Shown here: piece after piece, positions 9,613 through 15,910 of the stretch
How the letters are laid out: the number at the start of each line of letters is the position of its first letter
How positions within the stretch are numbered: the first letter of the stretch is position 1
Assembly: GCF_001544275.1 (NCBI RefSeq)
Contig: NZ_BCQE01000012.1
Coordinates: 1 to 64,000, forward strand
Origin: Enterococcus gallinarum NBRC 100675
Lineage (GTDB): Bacteria; Bacillota; Bacilli; Lactobacillales; Enterococcaceae
Direction of reading: 5' to 3'
Length of the DNA stretch: 64,000 nucleotides
Position numbers and translations under genes: made by a program
Notes under the pieces: generated by a model
What the model was told of the DNA's origin: nothing
Database searches by the model: none
Seen by the model: only the letters and a program-made list of their open reading frames with translations

Positions 9613-10638
9613 TTATTTTTGCAGTGCTTTGATTTCTTTCATCGCTTTTTCCATGATATGGACTTCATTCATCATATTCATGTAAGTTTTTTCGTTCAAT
9701 GATTGAGGACCATCAGACCAAGCATTTGCCGGATCTGGATGGATCTCAACGATCATGCCGTCTGCGCCCGCAGCAACCCCAGCTCTAGCCATTGGCGGAA
9801 CTAGATCCCAGATACCTGTCCCATGACTAGGATCAACGATGATTGGGAAATGACTCAACTTTTTGATGATCGGTACAGCACTAAGGTCGAATGTATTCCG
9901 CGTTGCTGTTTCGTATGTTCGAATTCCCCGTTCAATGAAGATCACTTCACTTTTATCTTGAACAGCAATGTATTCTGCAGCATTCAACCATTCATCAATT
10001 GTTCCTGAAATTCCCCTCTTTAAGCCAATAGGTTTTCCTGTTTTACCGACAGCCGCTAATAGTTTGAAATTCTGCATGTTACGAGCACCGATTTGCAAAA
10101 TATCACTGTATTCCGCAACCATATCGATATGCCCTTCGTCCATTACTTCAGTGATAACTTTCATCCCTGTTTCATCGGCAGCTTGCCGGATGTATTTCAG
10201 CCCTTCTTCTTCCAGACCTTGGAAAGCGTAAGGAGAGGTCCGAGGTTTGAAAGCACCTCCTCGTAAGATTTGAGCACCGCCAGCTTTGGCGATCCGTGCA
10301 CATTCACGGATTTGTTCTAATCCTTCGATCGAACATGGGCCAGCCATTGTTACGAAATGTCCATCTCCGATTTTGACACCATCCACATCAACAACCGTGT
10401 CCTGCGGATGAAATTCCCGCGAAGTCAATTTGTACGTATTGGAAATACGAATTGCGTCTTCCACACCATCGTAGCTGCGAAAAGCGACATCTTGGATCAG
10501 ACGCGTATCTCCTTTGAGTCCAATGACGATTTGTTCCTTCCCTTGATTGACCTGTACATCTAATCCTTCTTTTTTGATTCGTTTCACAACAACTTCTACT
10601 TGTTCTGCAGTGGCATTTGGTTTCATAATTACGATCAT
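9613..10638 (-). CDS. aroF: 3-deoxy-7-phosphoheptulonate (DAHP) synthase, type I-beta
   Basis: A 341-residue enzyme that condenses phosphoenolpyruvate and erythrose-4-phosphate, the first step of the shikimate pathway. The catalytic barrel shows [23 protein letters not shown] and DPSHGTG. Residues 1-70 form a ferredoxin-like regulatory domain, as in the Thermotoga-type enzyme, and not a fused chorismate mutase. In that class the N-terminal domain carries feedback inhibition by Phe or Tyr. A clean AGGAAG site precedes the ATG. Control by the Tyr/Phe leader upstream would add transcriptional feedback to allosteric feedback. Confidence 0.95.
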   Translation of the reverse strand: MIVIMKPNATAEQVEVVVKRIKKEGLDVQVNQGKEQIVIGLKGDTRLIQDVAFRSYDGVEDAIRISNTYKLTSREFHPQDTVVDVDGVKIGDGHFVTMAGPCSIEGLEQIRECARIAKAGGAQILRGGAFKPRTSPYAFQGLEEEGLKYIRQAADETGMKVITEVMDEGHIDMVAEYSDILQIGARNMQNFKLLAAVGKTGKPIGLKRGISGTIDEWLNAAEYIAVQDKSEVIFIERGIRTYETATRNTFDLSAVPIIKKLSHFPIIVDPSHGTGIWDLVPPMARAGVAAGADGMIVEIHPDPANAWSDGPQSLNEKTYMNMMNEVHIMEKAMKEIKALQK

Positions 10639-10671
10639 TTTTTCTTCCTACTTTCATAGTTATTAGTTTTT

Positions 10672-11541
10672 TTACATTTTTTCAATCAGTGTTTTGACTT
10701 TCTCAATTGGCATTTTTTTATCAGTCCATAGCTCAAAAGCCGCCGCGCCTTGGTAAAGCAACATACTTAATCCATTGGCTGTTTTTGCTCCCGCGGCTTT
10801 TGCTTCACGCAACAGCCGTGTTTCTCGCGGATTATAGATCACGTCATAAACTGCCAACGATTCTCGTAACATTCCGCGGTCTTTTAATGGGCTGGCATCT
10901 TCCTGCGGCTTCATTCCAACACCAGTCGCATTTACTAGCAATTGGCTCTCTTTGATTGCGAGACCCAATGCTTGCTGATCATCTAGATCCCCAAGTGTGA
11001 TATTGCAAGTAGTAGCCGCAGCGATTTGTTGCAGCTTGCTTTCAATCACTGGATAAAATTCATCGTTTCGATTAAAAACATGAATGGTTTCTACCCCATC
11101 TAAGGCAGCTTGACTAATAATTGCTGTAGCAGCTCCACCAGCGCCGATCACTGTCATGGTACCGCCAATAATCGAGACTTCGATGTCTCCTAGCGCTCGC
11201 ATAAATCCAATACCATCCGTATTGTGACCGATCAAATGACCTTTGTGGTTGACGATTGTATTGATAGCACCAATCAGTTCTGCGGCAGGAGATAATTCAT
11301 CGACTAAAGGAACAGCTGCCATTTTGTGCGGCATCGATAAATTGACTCCTAACAAATCAAGCTGACGAATACTTTGGATACTTGCTGCTAAATTTTCTGG
11401 TTCAACATCAAAAGCCAGATAGACAGCATCCACTTTTTGATCTTCAAAAGAAAAATTGTGCATGGCTGGTGAGATGCTGTGTTTGGCAGGTTTCGCAAAC
11501 AACGCTGCTAAACGGGTGTGTCCAGTGATTAATTGGTTCAT
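10672..11541 (-). CDS. aroE: Shikimate dehydrogenase, first gene of the aro operon
   Basis: A 289-residue NADP-dependent dehydrogenase that reduces 3-dehydroshikimate to shikimate. KHSISPAMHN with the substrate-binding serines, the catalytic lysine segment NLSMPHKM, NTDGIG and the nucleotide-binding GAGGAATAI are all present. The ATG at 11541 is preferred because AAAGGA lies nine bases upstream. ATGs at 11550 and 11562 have none. As first structural gene it lies 20 bases after the second leader terminator, so its expression depends on read-through of the Tyr/Phe leader. Confidence 0.94.
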   Translation of the reverse strand: MNQLITGHTRLAALFAKPAKHSISPAMHNFSFEDQKVDAVYLAFDVEPENLAASIQSIRQLDLLGVNLSMPHKMAAVPLVDELSPAAELIGAINTIVNHKGHLIGHNTDGIGFMRALGDIEVSIIGGTMTVIGAGGAATAIISQAALDGVETIHVFNRNDEFYPVIESKLQQIAAATTCNITLGDLDDQQALGLAIKESQLLVNATGVGMKPQEDASPLKDRGMLRESLAVYDVIYNPRETRLLREAKAAGAKTANGLSMLLYQGAAAFELWTDKKMPIEKVKTLIEKM

Positions 11542-11560
11542 CCTATTCATTCCTTTCAAC

Positions 11561-11606
11561 AAAAAAAGATGTCCACTGTAAATTGATAGAATCTACAGTG
11601 AACACC
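11561..11606 (-). terminator. Second leader terminator (helix F:G) before aroE
   Basis: On the minus strand TGTTCACTGTA pairs with TACAGTGGACA (11 bp, one G-U) around a 13-base loop and is followed by UCUUUUUUU. It lies directly in front of the aroE ribosome-binding site, so transcripts ending here would carry only the leader. Its 5' arm can instead pair with segment E (11651-11660), giving an antiterminated form. Confidence 0.85.
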
Positions 11607-11616
11607 TTCAAACATT

Positions 11617-11634
11617 ACATATCAGCTGATATGT
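11617..11634 (-). repeat. Perfect 18-nt palindrome between the two leader terminators
   Basis: ACATATCAGCTGATATGT reads identically on both strands. It would fold into a small hairpin between segments E and F, bringing them together to form the second antiterminator. It could also be a protein-binding site. Confidence 0.5.
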
Positions 11635-11640
11635 GAATAT

Positions 11641-11678
11641 AAAAAATAGCCACTATAGATTTTACGATCTACGTGGCT
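11641..11678 (-). terminator. First leader terminator (helix D:E) of the aro operon
   Basis: On the minus strand AGCCAC-G-UAGAU pairs with AUCUA-UA-GUGGCU (11 bp around a small internal loop), then AUUUUUU. The 5' arm (segment D, 11667-11678) can pair with the upstream segment C (11702-11714) in a 12-bp helix with one bulge, which would prevent this terminator. Confidence 0.8.
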
Positions 11679-11755
11679 TTAAAGTCATTACGAAATGCCT
11701 TAGCCATCATAGATACAAACGAGTGTTTGTACCCATGTCTTTCATGAATACAAAC
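11667..11755 (-). promoter_or_regulatory. Alternative-helix switch (segments A-D) of the aro leader
   Basis: Segment A (11743-11755) starts on the base after the leader stop codon. A (GTTTGTATTCATG) and C (GTTTGTATCTATG, 11708-11720) are near-identical, and each can form a 13-bp helix with B (CATGGGTACAAAC, 11725-11737). C also overlaps the sequence that pairs with D. The helices A:B plus C:D therefore exclude B:C plus the D:E terminator. A ribosome sitting on the stop codon would cover A and favour termination. One halted at the earlier Tyr codons would leave A free and favour read-through. The pairings are seen directly; the direction of control is inferred. Confidence 0.75.
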
Positions 11756-11818
11756 CTATCTAAAATAGCTAAAGTAATATTTATTCAGTTGTGAGGGGTT
11801 CGCTTGCAATTGTTTCAT
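11756..11818 (-). CDS. Tyr/Phe-rich leader peptide of the aro operon
   Basis: A 20-codon ORF starting ATG at 11818 with a GGAG site 8-9 bases upstream and ending in TAG at 11756. The peptide begins MKQLQANPSQ and ends NKYYFSYFR, so five of the last seven residues are Tyr or Phe (three Tyr, two Phe). It starts about 30 bases after the predicted transcription start and is followed at once by alternative helices and two terminators. This is the arrangement of an attenuator peptide whose translation reads the supply of charged tRNA-Tyr and tRNA-Phe. It is far too short for automatic gene callers. It has no transport or structural role that I can see. Confidence 0.82.
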   Translation of the reverse strand: MKQLQANPSQLNKYYFSYFR

Positions 11819-11853
11819 GATTGTTCGCTCCAAACTGATGTAAGATTGTCCTA

Positions 11854-11882
11854 AGTATAGGTTGAACTTTGAAAGTTGTCAA
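11854..11882 (-). promoter_or_regulatory. Strong sigma-A promoter of the aro leader and operon
   Basis: On the minus strand a consensus -35 TTGACA (11877-11882), exactly 17 bases of spacer and a -10 TATACT (11854-11859) lie 35 bases upstream of the leader peptide ATG. An A/T-rich stretch upstream resembles an UP element. Confidence 0.85.
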
Positions 11883-11904
11883 TGATTTTTTCTTATTTTT
11901 TTCA

Positions 11905-11947
11905 TTTCACTGGTTTTCATTTATTTTTTTCTGCGATTTTCACTGGT
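11905..11947. repeat. Two 10-bp direct repeats upstream of the aro promoter
   Basis: TTTCACTGGT occurs at 11905-11914 and 11938-11947, 33 bp apart (about three helical turns), just upstream of the -35 box and downstream of the trpZ stop codon. They could bind a regulator on one face of the helix. No family consensus is recognised. Confidence 0.35.
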
Positions 11948-11959
11948 AGATTCGGTTTT

Positions 11960-12721
11960 CTAAAGGTCGTCTTCGAAGAATAGTAATAGATCATGCAAAC
12001 GAAGTTGCGCTTTTTCTGCTGCGGATAAATCTTTCACGATCTGCCCTTTACGAAGCAAGATCAATCGGTTGCCATATTTTAGAGCATCTTCCATACGATG
12101 AGTGATCATCAAGCAAGTCAACTGTTGTTGTTCCACTCGATCTGCAGTGATTTGCATCAACTGTTTAGACGTTTTCGGATCCAATGCCGCCGTATGCTCG
12201 TCTAAGAGCAGCAACTTTGGGGTCTGGATCGTTGCCATCAAGAGACTCAATGCTTGGCGTTGCCCACCAGATAAATTTCCTGTTGGTGTATCCAAATGTT
12301 GTTCGAGCCCGTTGCCCACTTCTTGACATAATTGATAATAAACATCTTTTTGTGCTTGTAATTGACGCAAATGCAAATTCCTTTTCTGTCCACGACGTTG
12401 CGCCAACAGCAGATTTTCAGCGACGGTCATTCGCGGCGCAGTGCCCATTTTAGGGTCTTGAAAGACTCTTGACAAGTAAGCAGCCCTTTTTTCTTCTGGC
12501 AACTGCGTGACATCTTGGTCATCGATCAAGATCTGACCACTAGTAAGTGGCAGTGAACCGGATATACAATTAAACAATGTACTTTTTCCAGCGCCATTGC
12601 CGCCGACTACAGTCACAAATTCCCCTGGTTGCAGTTTTAAATCTACTTTCTGTAAGAGCGTCTTCTTTTCATGAGGACCATTGCCAATGATTTTGGTTGC
12701 TTTATTGATCGTTAACATCAT
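11960..12721 (-). CDS. trpZ: Tryptophan-type ABC transporter, ATP-binding protein
   Basis: A 253-residue ABC ATPase that powers the transporter formed with TrpX and TrpY. Walker A is GGNGAGKST near residue 40, the signature is LSGGQRQALSLLMA near 150 and Walker B is LLLLDEHTAALD with the catalytic Glu. A terminal ITHRMEDA switch histidine follows. Its ATG overlaps the trpY stop by four bases. Substrate specificity for tryptophan is inferred from the family organisation and, above all, from the Trp codons of the leader peptide in front of trpX. No clear terminator lies between this gene and the aro promoter. Confidence 0.82.
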   Translation of the reverse strand: MMLTINKATKIIGNGPHEKKTLLQKVDLKLQPGEFVTVVGGNGAGKSTLFNCISGSLPLTSGQILIDDQDVTQLPEEKRAAYLSRVFQDPKMGTAPRMTVAENLLLAQRRGQKRNLHLRQLQAQKDVYYQLCQEVGNGLEQHLDTPTGNLSGGQRQALSLLMATIQTPKLLLLDEHTAALDPKTSKQLMQITADRVEQQQLTCLMITHRMEDALKYGNRLILLRKGQIVKDLSAAEKAQLRLHDLLLFFEDDL

Positions 12722-13602
12722 TCATCCTCCTTTTCGAAACCCGTCCGCAAGTGCAGTGCATTTTTGAATTGTGGGATCAATAGACAAAGCGTCAAGACGA
12801 TCGCCGAAAAGATTTTTAAGTAAGTAGTATCAAAGCCAGCTCTGATCACAAATAGGATCAACAGCTGATAAATGATACTGCCCACAACAATCGCTACGAG
12901 CCGCTCCAATAATGTTAGTTCGCCAAATAATACTTCACCGATGATAATAGATGCTAACCCTATTACAATGACCCCGATTCCTTTACTAACATCTGCGTAA
13001 CCATCATTTTGGGCGATCAATGCCCCAGATAATGCAATCACTCCATTGGAAACAACTAAGCCAATGATCTTCATAGTGTCTGTGTTGATCCCTAGTGATT
13101 TAGCCATATGCTCGTTGTCTCCTGTAGCAATATAGGCTTGCCCAAGATTGGTATGGAAAAAGAATAGCAAGATAGCCCCGATCACTAATACCATCACTAA
13201 TCCGATCAACACAGTATCAAAGTAATTAGGCAAATTTAGCTTCGTGAAGAAATCTTGGATTTTTGGTTGATTCAATAGAGAAAGATTTGGCGAGCGCATC
13301 ACAAACAGCATCACTGAATTTAGTCCCGACATCACAAGGATTCCAGCTAGAATTACTGGAATCTTGCCTTTCGTATATAAAAGACCAGTTACTAATCCGG
13401 CGCACATCCCCGCGCCTACCCCTAAAAGAGTAGCTACTATCGGTGAGACACCTTGCGTGATAGCAGTCACACAGACCGCGCCGCCAAGAGGAAAAGAGCC
13501 CTCAGTAGTCATATCTGGAAAATTTAAAATTCGATAAGTCATAAAAATACCTAACCCAAGAATCCCCCAAAGGAATCCTTGCCCAATCGCTGAAACGATC
13601 AT
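12718..13602 (-). CDS. trpY: Tryptophan-type ABC transporter, permease
   Basis: A 294-residue integral membrane protein with about eight or nine predicted helices, of the branched-chain amino acid/sugar permease class. It would form the channel of the TrpXYZ importer. Conserved family features include the N-terminal NFPDMTTEGSFPLGGA segment and the SGALIAQNDGYADVSKGIG loop near residue 195, which contacts the ATPase in this class. A strong GAGGAGG site precedes the ATG. A 172-base gap containing a 13-bp hairpin separates it from trpX. Confidence 0.82.
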   Translation of the reverse strand: MIVSAIGQGFLWGILGLGIFMTYRILNFPDMTTEGSFPLGGAVCVTAITQGVSPIVATLLGVGAGMCAGLVTGLLYTKGKIPVILAGILVMSGLNSVMLFVMRSPNLSLLNQPKIQDFFTKLNLPNYFDTVLIGLVMVLVIGAILLFFFHTNLGQAYIATGDNEHMAKSLGINTDTMKIIGLVVSNGVIALSGALIAQNDGYADVSKGIGVIVIGLASIIIGEVLFGELTLLERLVAIVVGSIIYQLLILFVIRAGFDTTYLKIFSAIVLTLCLLIPQFKNALHLRTGFEKEDE

Positions 13603-13650
13603 TTTTTTTCCTCCTCGTTACTTGTTTTTCTATCTGTCTTCCACAACCCT

Positions 13651-13680
13651 GTTCTGACAGAAACTTCTTTCTGTCAGAAC
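13651..13680 (-). repeat. Perfect 13-bp hairpin between trpX and trpY
   Basis: GTTCTGACAGAAA pairs exactly with TTTCTGTCAGAAC around a 4-base loop. No U-run follows on the minus strand. Such a hairpin after a binding-protein gene is often an mRNA 3' stabiliser, which would let trpX be made in excess over trpYZ. That role is inferred. Confidence 0.6.
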
Positions 13681-13774
13681 ACATACTCTTTAAAAGCAAT
13701 AGATTTTTTCTTGTTTCTTTATGAAACGTTAATTAACATTGCTATAACCCTTTTAAGAGCAGTAGTTTCAATGG

Positions 13775-14833
13775 TTAGTCTGTGCTTGATGTTGTTTCGG
13801 TCGCTTCGTCAGAAATGAGTCTGGCTTTTTCTTTGAGTGCTTCTGGAATAGTGATGCCAAGAAATTCAGCTTGCTTTTCATTAATGACCGTATCGCCATC
13901 TTTGAAGGTATAGATGGGGGTTGTCGCTGGATCAGATTCCCCTTTTAAGATTGCAGCTGCCATTTTACCTGATTGGACACCTAAGCTAAATTGATCTTGA
14001 CCCACAGTCGCCAAACCACCTTGTTGCACCATCGTTTCTGCAGAGGTGATGATGGGTGTTTTCGTTTTGTTTGCTTCTCCGACAACCGTCTGCATCGCAT
14101 TGGCAATCGTATTATCCAATGGGATAAAAATGAAATCGACGGTTTCTGCCATCACCTGTACCGTCTGAGCAATTTCATTGCTTGAAGGAACTGCATATTT
14201 TTTTGACGTCAAGCCATATTTTTCTGCGGCCGCTTCTGCCTCTGCCGCTTGATACTTGGAGTTATCCTCTGTTGAAGAATATAAGATACCGACTGATTTT
14301 GCCTCTGGCATCAATTCTTGAGCTAATTCAAACTGAGTAGCTACCGGCGTTTTATCTGATACACCAGTGATATTTCCTCCAGGTTTATCCATATCAGCTA
14401 CTAGATTGGCCCCAACCGGATCGGTCACCGCGCCTAAAACGATTGGTACATCCTTAGTAGTATTAGCCAATGCTTGGGCAGCAGGTGTTGCTATCCCTAC
14501 TAATACATCAGCGCCTTTGTTCAGCAATTGCTGACTCATGGTCGCTAATTTACTTTGATCCGCTTGGCCATTTTGAAATTCGATTGTTAAATTGTCTCCT
14601 TCGGTATAACCCGATTGTTTTAACCCTTCTTTGACGCCTCGAGTGATTTCGTCGAGTGCTTCATGACTGACAAATTGTAGAATGCCGACCGTTTTGTGTT
14701 CTTTTTTTGCTGTTTGATCCGTAGATTGTTCAGCGGATTCTCCTGTTTGTTTTGCCCCCATTTGGTACCCAAAAGCCGCCAATAAAAATCCAAAAATAAC
14801 AATAACTGCAGCAATTAATCCTTTGTTTTTCAT
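13775..14833 (-). CDS. trpX: Tryptophan-type ABC transporter, substrate-binding protein
   Basis: A 352-residue extracellular binding protein of the ABC_sub_bind class. Residues 1-30 form an N-terminal membrane anchor or signal segment (KGLIAAVIVIFGFLLAAFGYQMG) without a lipobox cysteine, followed by an acidic linker. The mature part begins at HKTVGILQFVSHEALDEIT and shows the typical GNITGVSD hinge segment. The start is ATG 14833 because GAGGAGAG lies at the right distance; an ATG at 14860 has no site. It lies directly after the two terminators of the Trp-codon leader. Binding of tryptophan is inferred from that leader and from family precedent. Confidence 0.83.
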   Translation of the reverse strand: MKNKGLIAAVIVIFGFLLAAFGYQMGAKQTGESAEQSTDQTAKKEHKTVGILQFVSHEALDEITRGVKEGLKQSGYTEGDNLTIEFQNGQADQSKLATMSQQLLNKGADVLVGIATPAAQALANTTKDVPIVLGAVTDPVGANLVADMDKPGGNITGVSDKTPVATQFELAQELMPEAKSVGILYSSTEDNSKYQAAEAEAAAEKYGLTSKKYAVPSSNEIAQTVQVMAETVDFIFIPLDNTIANAMQTVVGEANKTKTPIITSAETMVQQGGLATVGQDQFSLGVQSGKMAAAILKGESDPATTPIYTFKDGDTVINEKQAEFLGITIPEALKEKARLISDEATETTSSTD

Positions 14834-14884
14834 TTTTAACTCTCCTCGCTTTTTTCTCATTTTTTTTGTTTATACTTGAGAACT

Positions 14885-14918
14885 AAAAAAAGCAACTGCC
14901 GACAATCCGGCAGTTGCT
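14885..14918 (-). terminator. Second leader terminator (helix F:G) before trpX
   Basis: On the minus strand AGCAACTGCCG pairs perfectly with CGGCAGTTGCT (11 bp, 6-base loop), followed by seven U residues. It is the strongest terminator in the leader, about 50 bases before the trpX start. Part of its 5' arm can pair with segment E just upstream (TTGC with GCAA, and CGG with CCG, around a small internal loop). Confidence 0.9.
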
Positions 14919-14924
14919 TCAAGC

Positions 14925-14955
14925 AAAAACCGCATAGACTAATCGTTCTATGCGG
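14925..14955 (-). terminator. First leader terminator (helix D:E) before trpX
   Basis: On the minus strand CCGCATAGA pairs perfectly with TCTATGCGG (9 bp, 8-base loop), followed by UUUUU. Its 5' arm D (14947-14956) can instead pair with segment C (14970-14980) through ten base pairs and one bulge, giving an antiterminated form. Confidence 0.8.
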
Positions 14956-15042
14956 TGAAAGATTCATTTACCAGCATAGATACAGCACTTTAGAAGGTTC
15001 TCTAAAAAGTTGTATCTATGGATTGAGGTCCACCAATACAAC
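14947..15042 (-). promoter_or_regulatory. Alternative-helix switch (segments A-D) of the trp leader
   Basis: Segment A (15033-15042) begins within the leader stop codon. Its GTTGTAT pairs with ATACAAC of B (15009-15021). B can alternatively pair through CATAGATAC with GTATCTATG of C (14975-14983), a perfect 9-bp helix with a further small hairpin in its loop. C can pair with D (14947-14956) to block the first terminator. A:B plus C:D is the read-through state; B:C plus D:E is the terminated state. The order of parts matches the aro leader although the sequences differ. Confidence 0.75.
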
Positions 15043-15095
15043 TATCTACGCCAGTTTTGCCATGAATTTGATTGCAATGCGTGAAATAGTCTCAT
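15042..15095 (-). CDS. Trp-codon leader peptide upstream of trpX
   Basis: A 17-codon ORF starting ATG at 15095, with a near-perfect GGAGG site seven bases upstream, and ending in TAG at 15042. The peptide is MRLFHALQSNSWQNWRR, with two tryptophans at positions 12 and 15. Tryptophan is the rarest residue, so two in 17 codons is a marked enrichment. The ORF lies between a promoter and a pair of terminators in front of a tryptophan-type transporter. It most simply acts as an attenuator peptide sensing charged tRNA-Trp. Confidence 0.85.
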   Translation of the reverse strand: MRLFHALQSNSWQNWRR

Positions 15096-15137
15096 ATTAG
15101 CTCCTCCTTTTTCCATTTGATTAACTTTGTTTCACTT

Positions 15138-15166
15138 AGTTTAGCGTATTGATAAAAGAACGTCAA
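15138..15166 (-). promoter_or_regulatory. Sigma-A promoter of the trpXYZ leader
   Basis: On the minus strand a -35 TTGACG (15161-15166), 17 bases of spacer and a -10 TAAACT (15138-15143) lie about 40 bases upstream of the Trp leader peptide. Confidence 0.75.
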
Positions 15167-15196
15167 TAACTTTTATTCAAATTGTCAGATTTTTTC

Positions 15197-15790
15197 TTAC
15201 TCTGCTAATTTGCGTATATTCCACATTGGTAACCGATTCAATTCAGGAATAAATTCTTCTGCAGGATCTTTAAGTGATTGATAAGTAAAACGATTTTTCT
15301 CTTGTCCGTTTTCAAAGAAAACAAAGGTGATCTCATTTGCTTTTACACCGTATGTATCTAAAAAAGACTGCGTATCATATACGATCGGATAATAGTACAC
15401 GGATCGATTCATTTCACTCTCTTTATCTTTAAACAATTGAAACACTTCTGCCAACTCTTCCCCATTCGGTTTACTAAACATCACAGAAATAGCTTTTGTG
15501 TCACGGATCGTCTGATCTGCTTCTGCATATTCTAATGGTTCGATCTTAGCAGAAGGCAATTCTTCAAAAGCCATCTTGTGGATCAGCGATGTTTTGATCC
15601 TCGTTTGAGAAGTAATAATCACTACAGCAAATAGCACAGCAAGTAGAATACCCGTGCCTAAATAATACATTGTCTTACGCTGATTTTGGTAGACACTTTG
15701 GACAAAAGCTTCCCAGCTTTCTCGTATCTTCTCTTTTACCAACTGAAAAAAATTCTCGAATCGCTCCATCCTAACCCCCGCCCTTTTCAT
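15197..15790 (-). CDS. Single-pass membrane protein, function unknown
   Basis: A protein of up to 197 residues with a short cytoplasmic N-terminus, one membrane helix at about residues 41-61 (YYLGTGILLAVLFAVVIIT) and an extracytoplasmic domain of about 130 residues. The external part, with alternating strands such as AISVMFSKPNGEE and YYYPIVYDT, loosely suggests a thioredoxin-like fold but has no CxxC motif. I cannot name a family. ATG 15790 has AAGG ten bases upstream. ATG 15769 (MERFENFF) is an equally possible start. It is transcribed alone, divergent from the DUF1622 gene. Confidence 0.7.
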   Translation of the reverse strand: MKRAGVRMERFENFFQLVKEKIRESWEAFVQSVYQNQRKTMYYLGTGILLAVLFAVVIITSQTRIKTSLIHKMAFEELPSAKIEPLEYAEADQTIRDTKAISVMFSKPNGEELAEVFQLFKDKESEMNRSVYYYPIVYDTQSFLDTYGVKANEITFVFFENGQEKNRFTYQSLKDPAEEFIPELNRLPMWNIRKLAE

Positions 15791-15910
15791 CTGCCATCAA
15801 CCTTATCTTTATACTAGCAAGATGTCTTTGGAGCGTCAAGAAACTTCCCATATAACTTCCCATATTAAGTAAAATTCGATAAGATAGAGAAAAAACCAAA
15901 GGAGTTAGTC

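Noticed and set aside
10388-10657. Alternate-frame ORF inside aroF
   Set aside because: It overlaps a clear DAHP synthase frame, has no ribosome-binding site and shows no family resemblance.
15024-15036. Two further in-frame TGG codons after the trp leader stop codon
   Set aside because: They follow a TAG and have no ribosome-binding site, so they are not translated as part of the leader peptide unless the stop is suppressed.
15022-15040. GGTGGACC in the trp leader as a T-box core
   Set aside because: It lacks one base of GGTGGNACC and the rest of the consensus (AGGGTGGNACCGCG), and the leader is too short for a T-box stem I. It sits in the loop of helix A:B.
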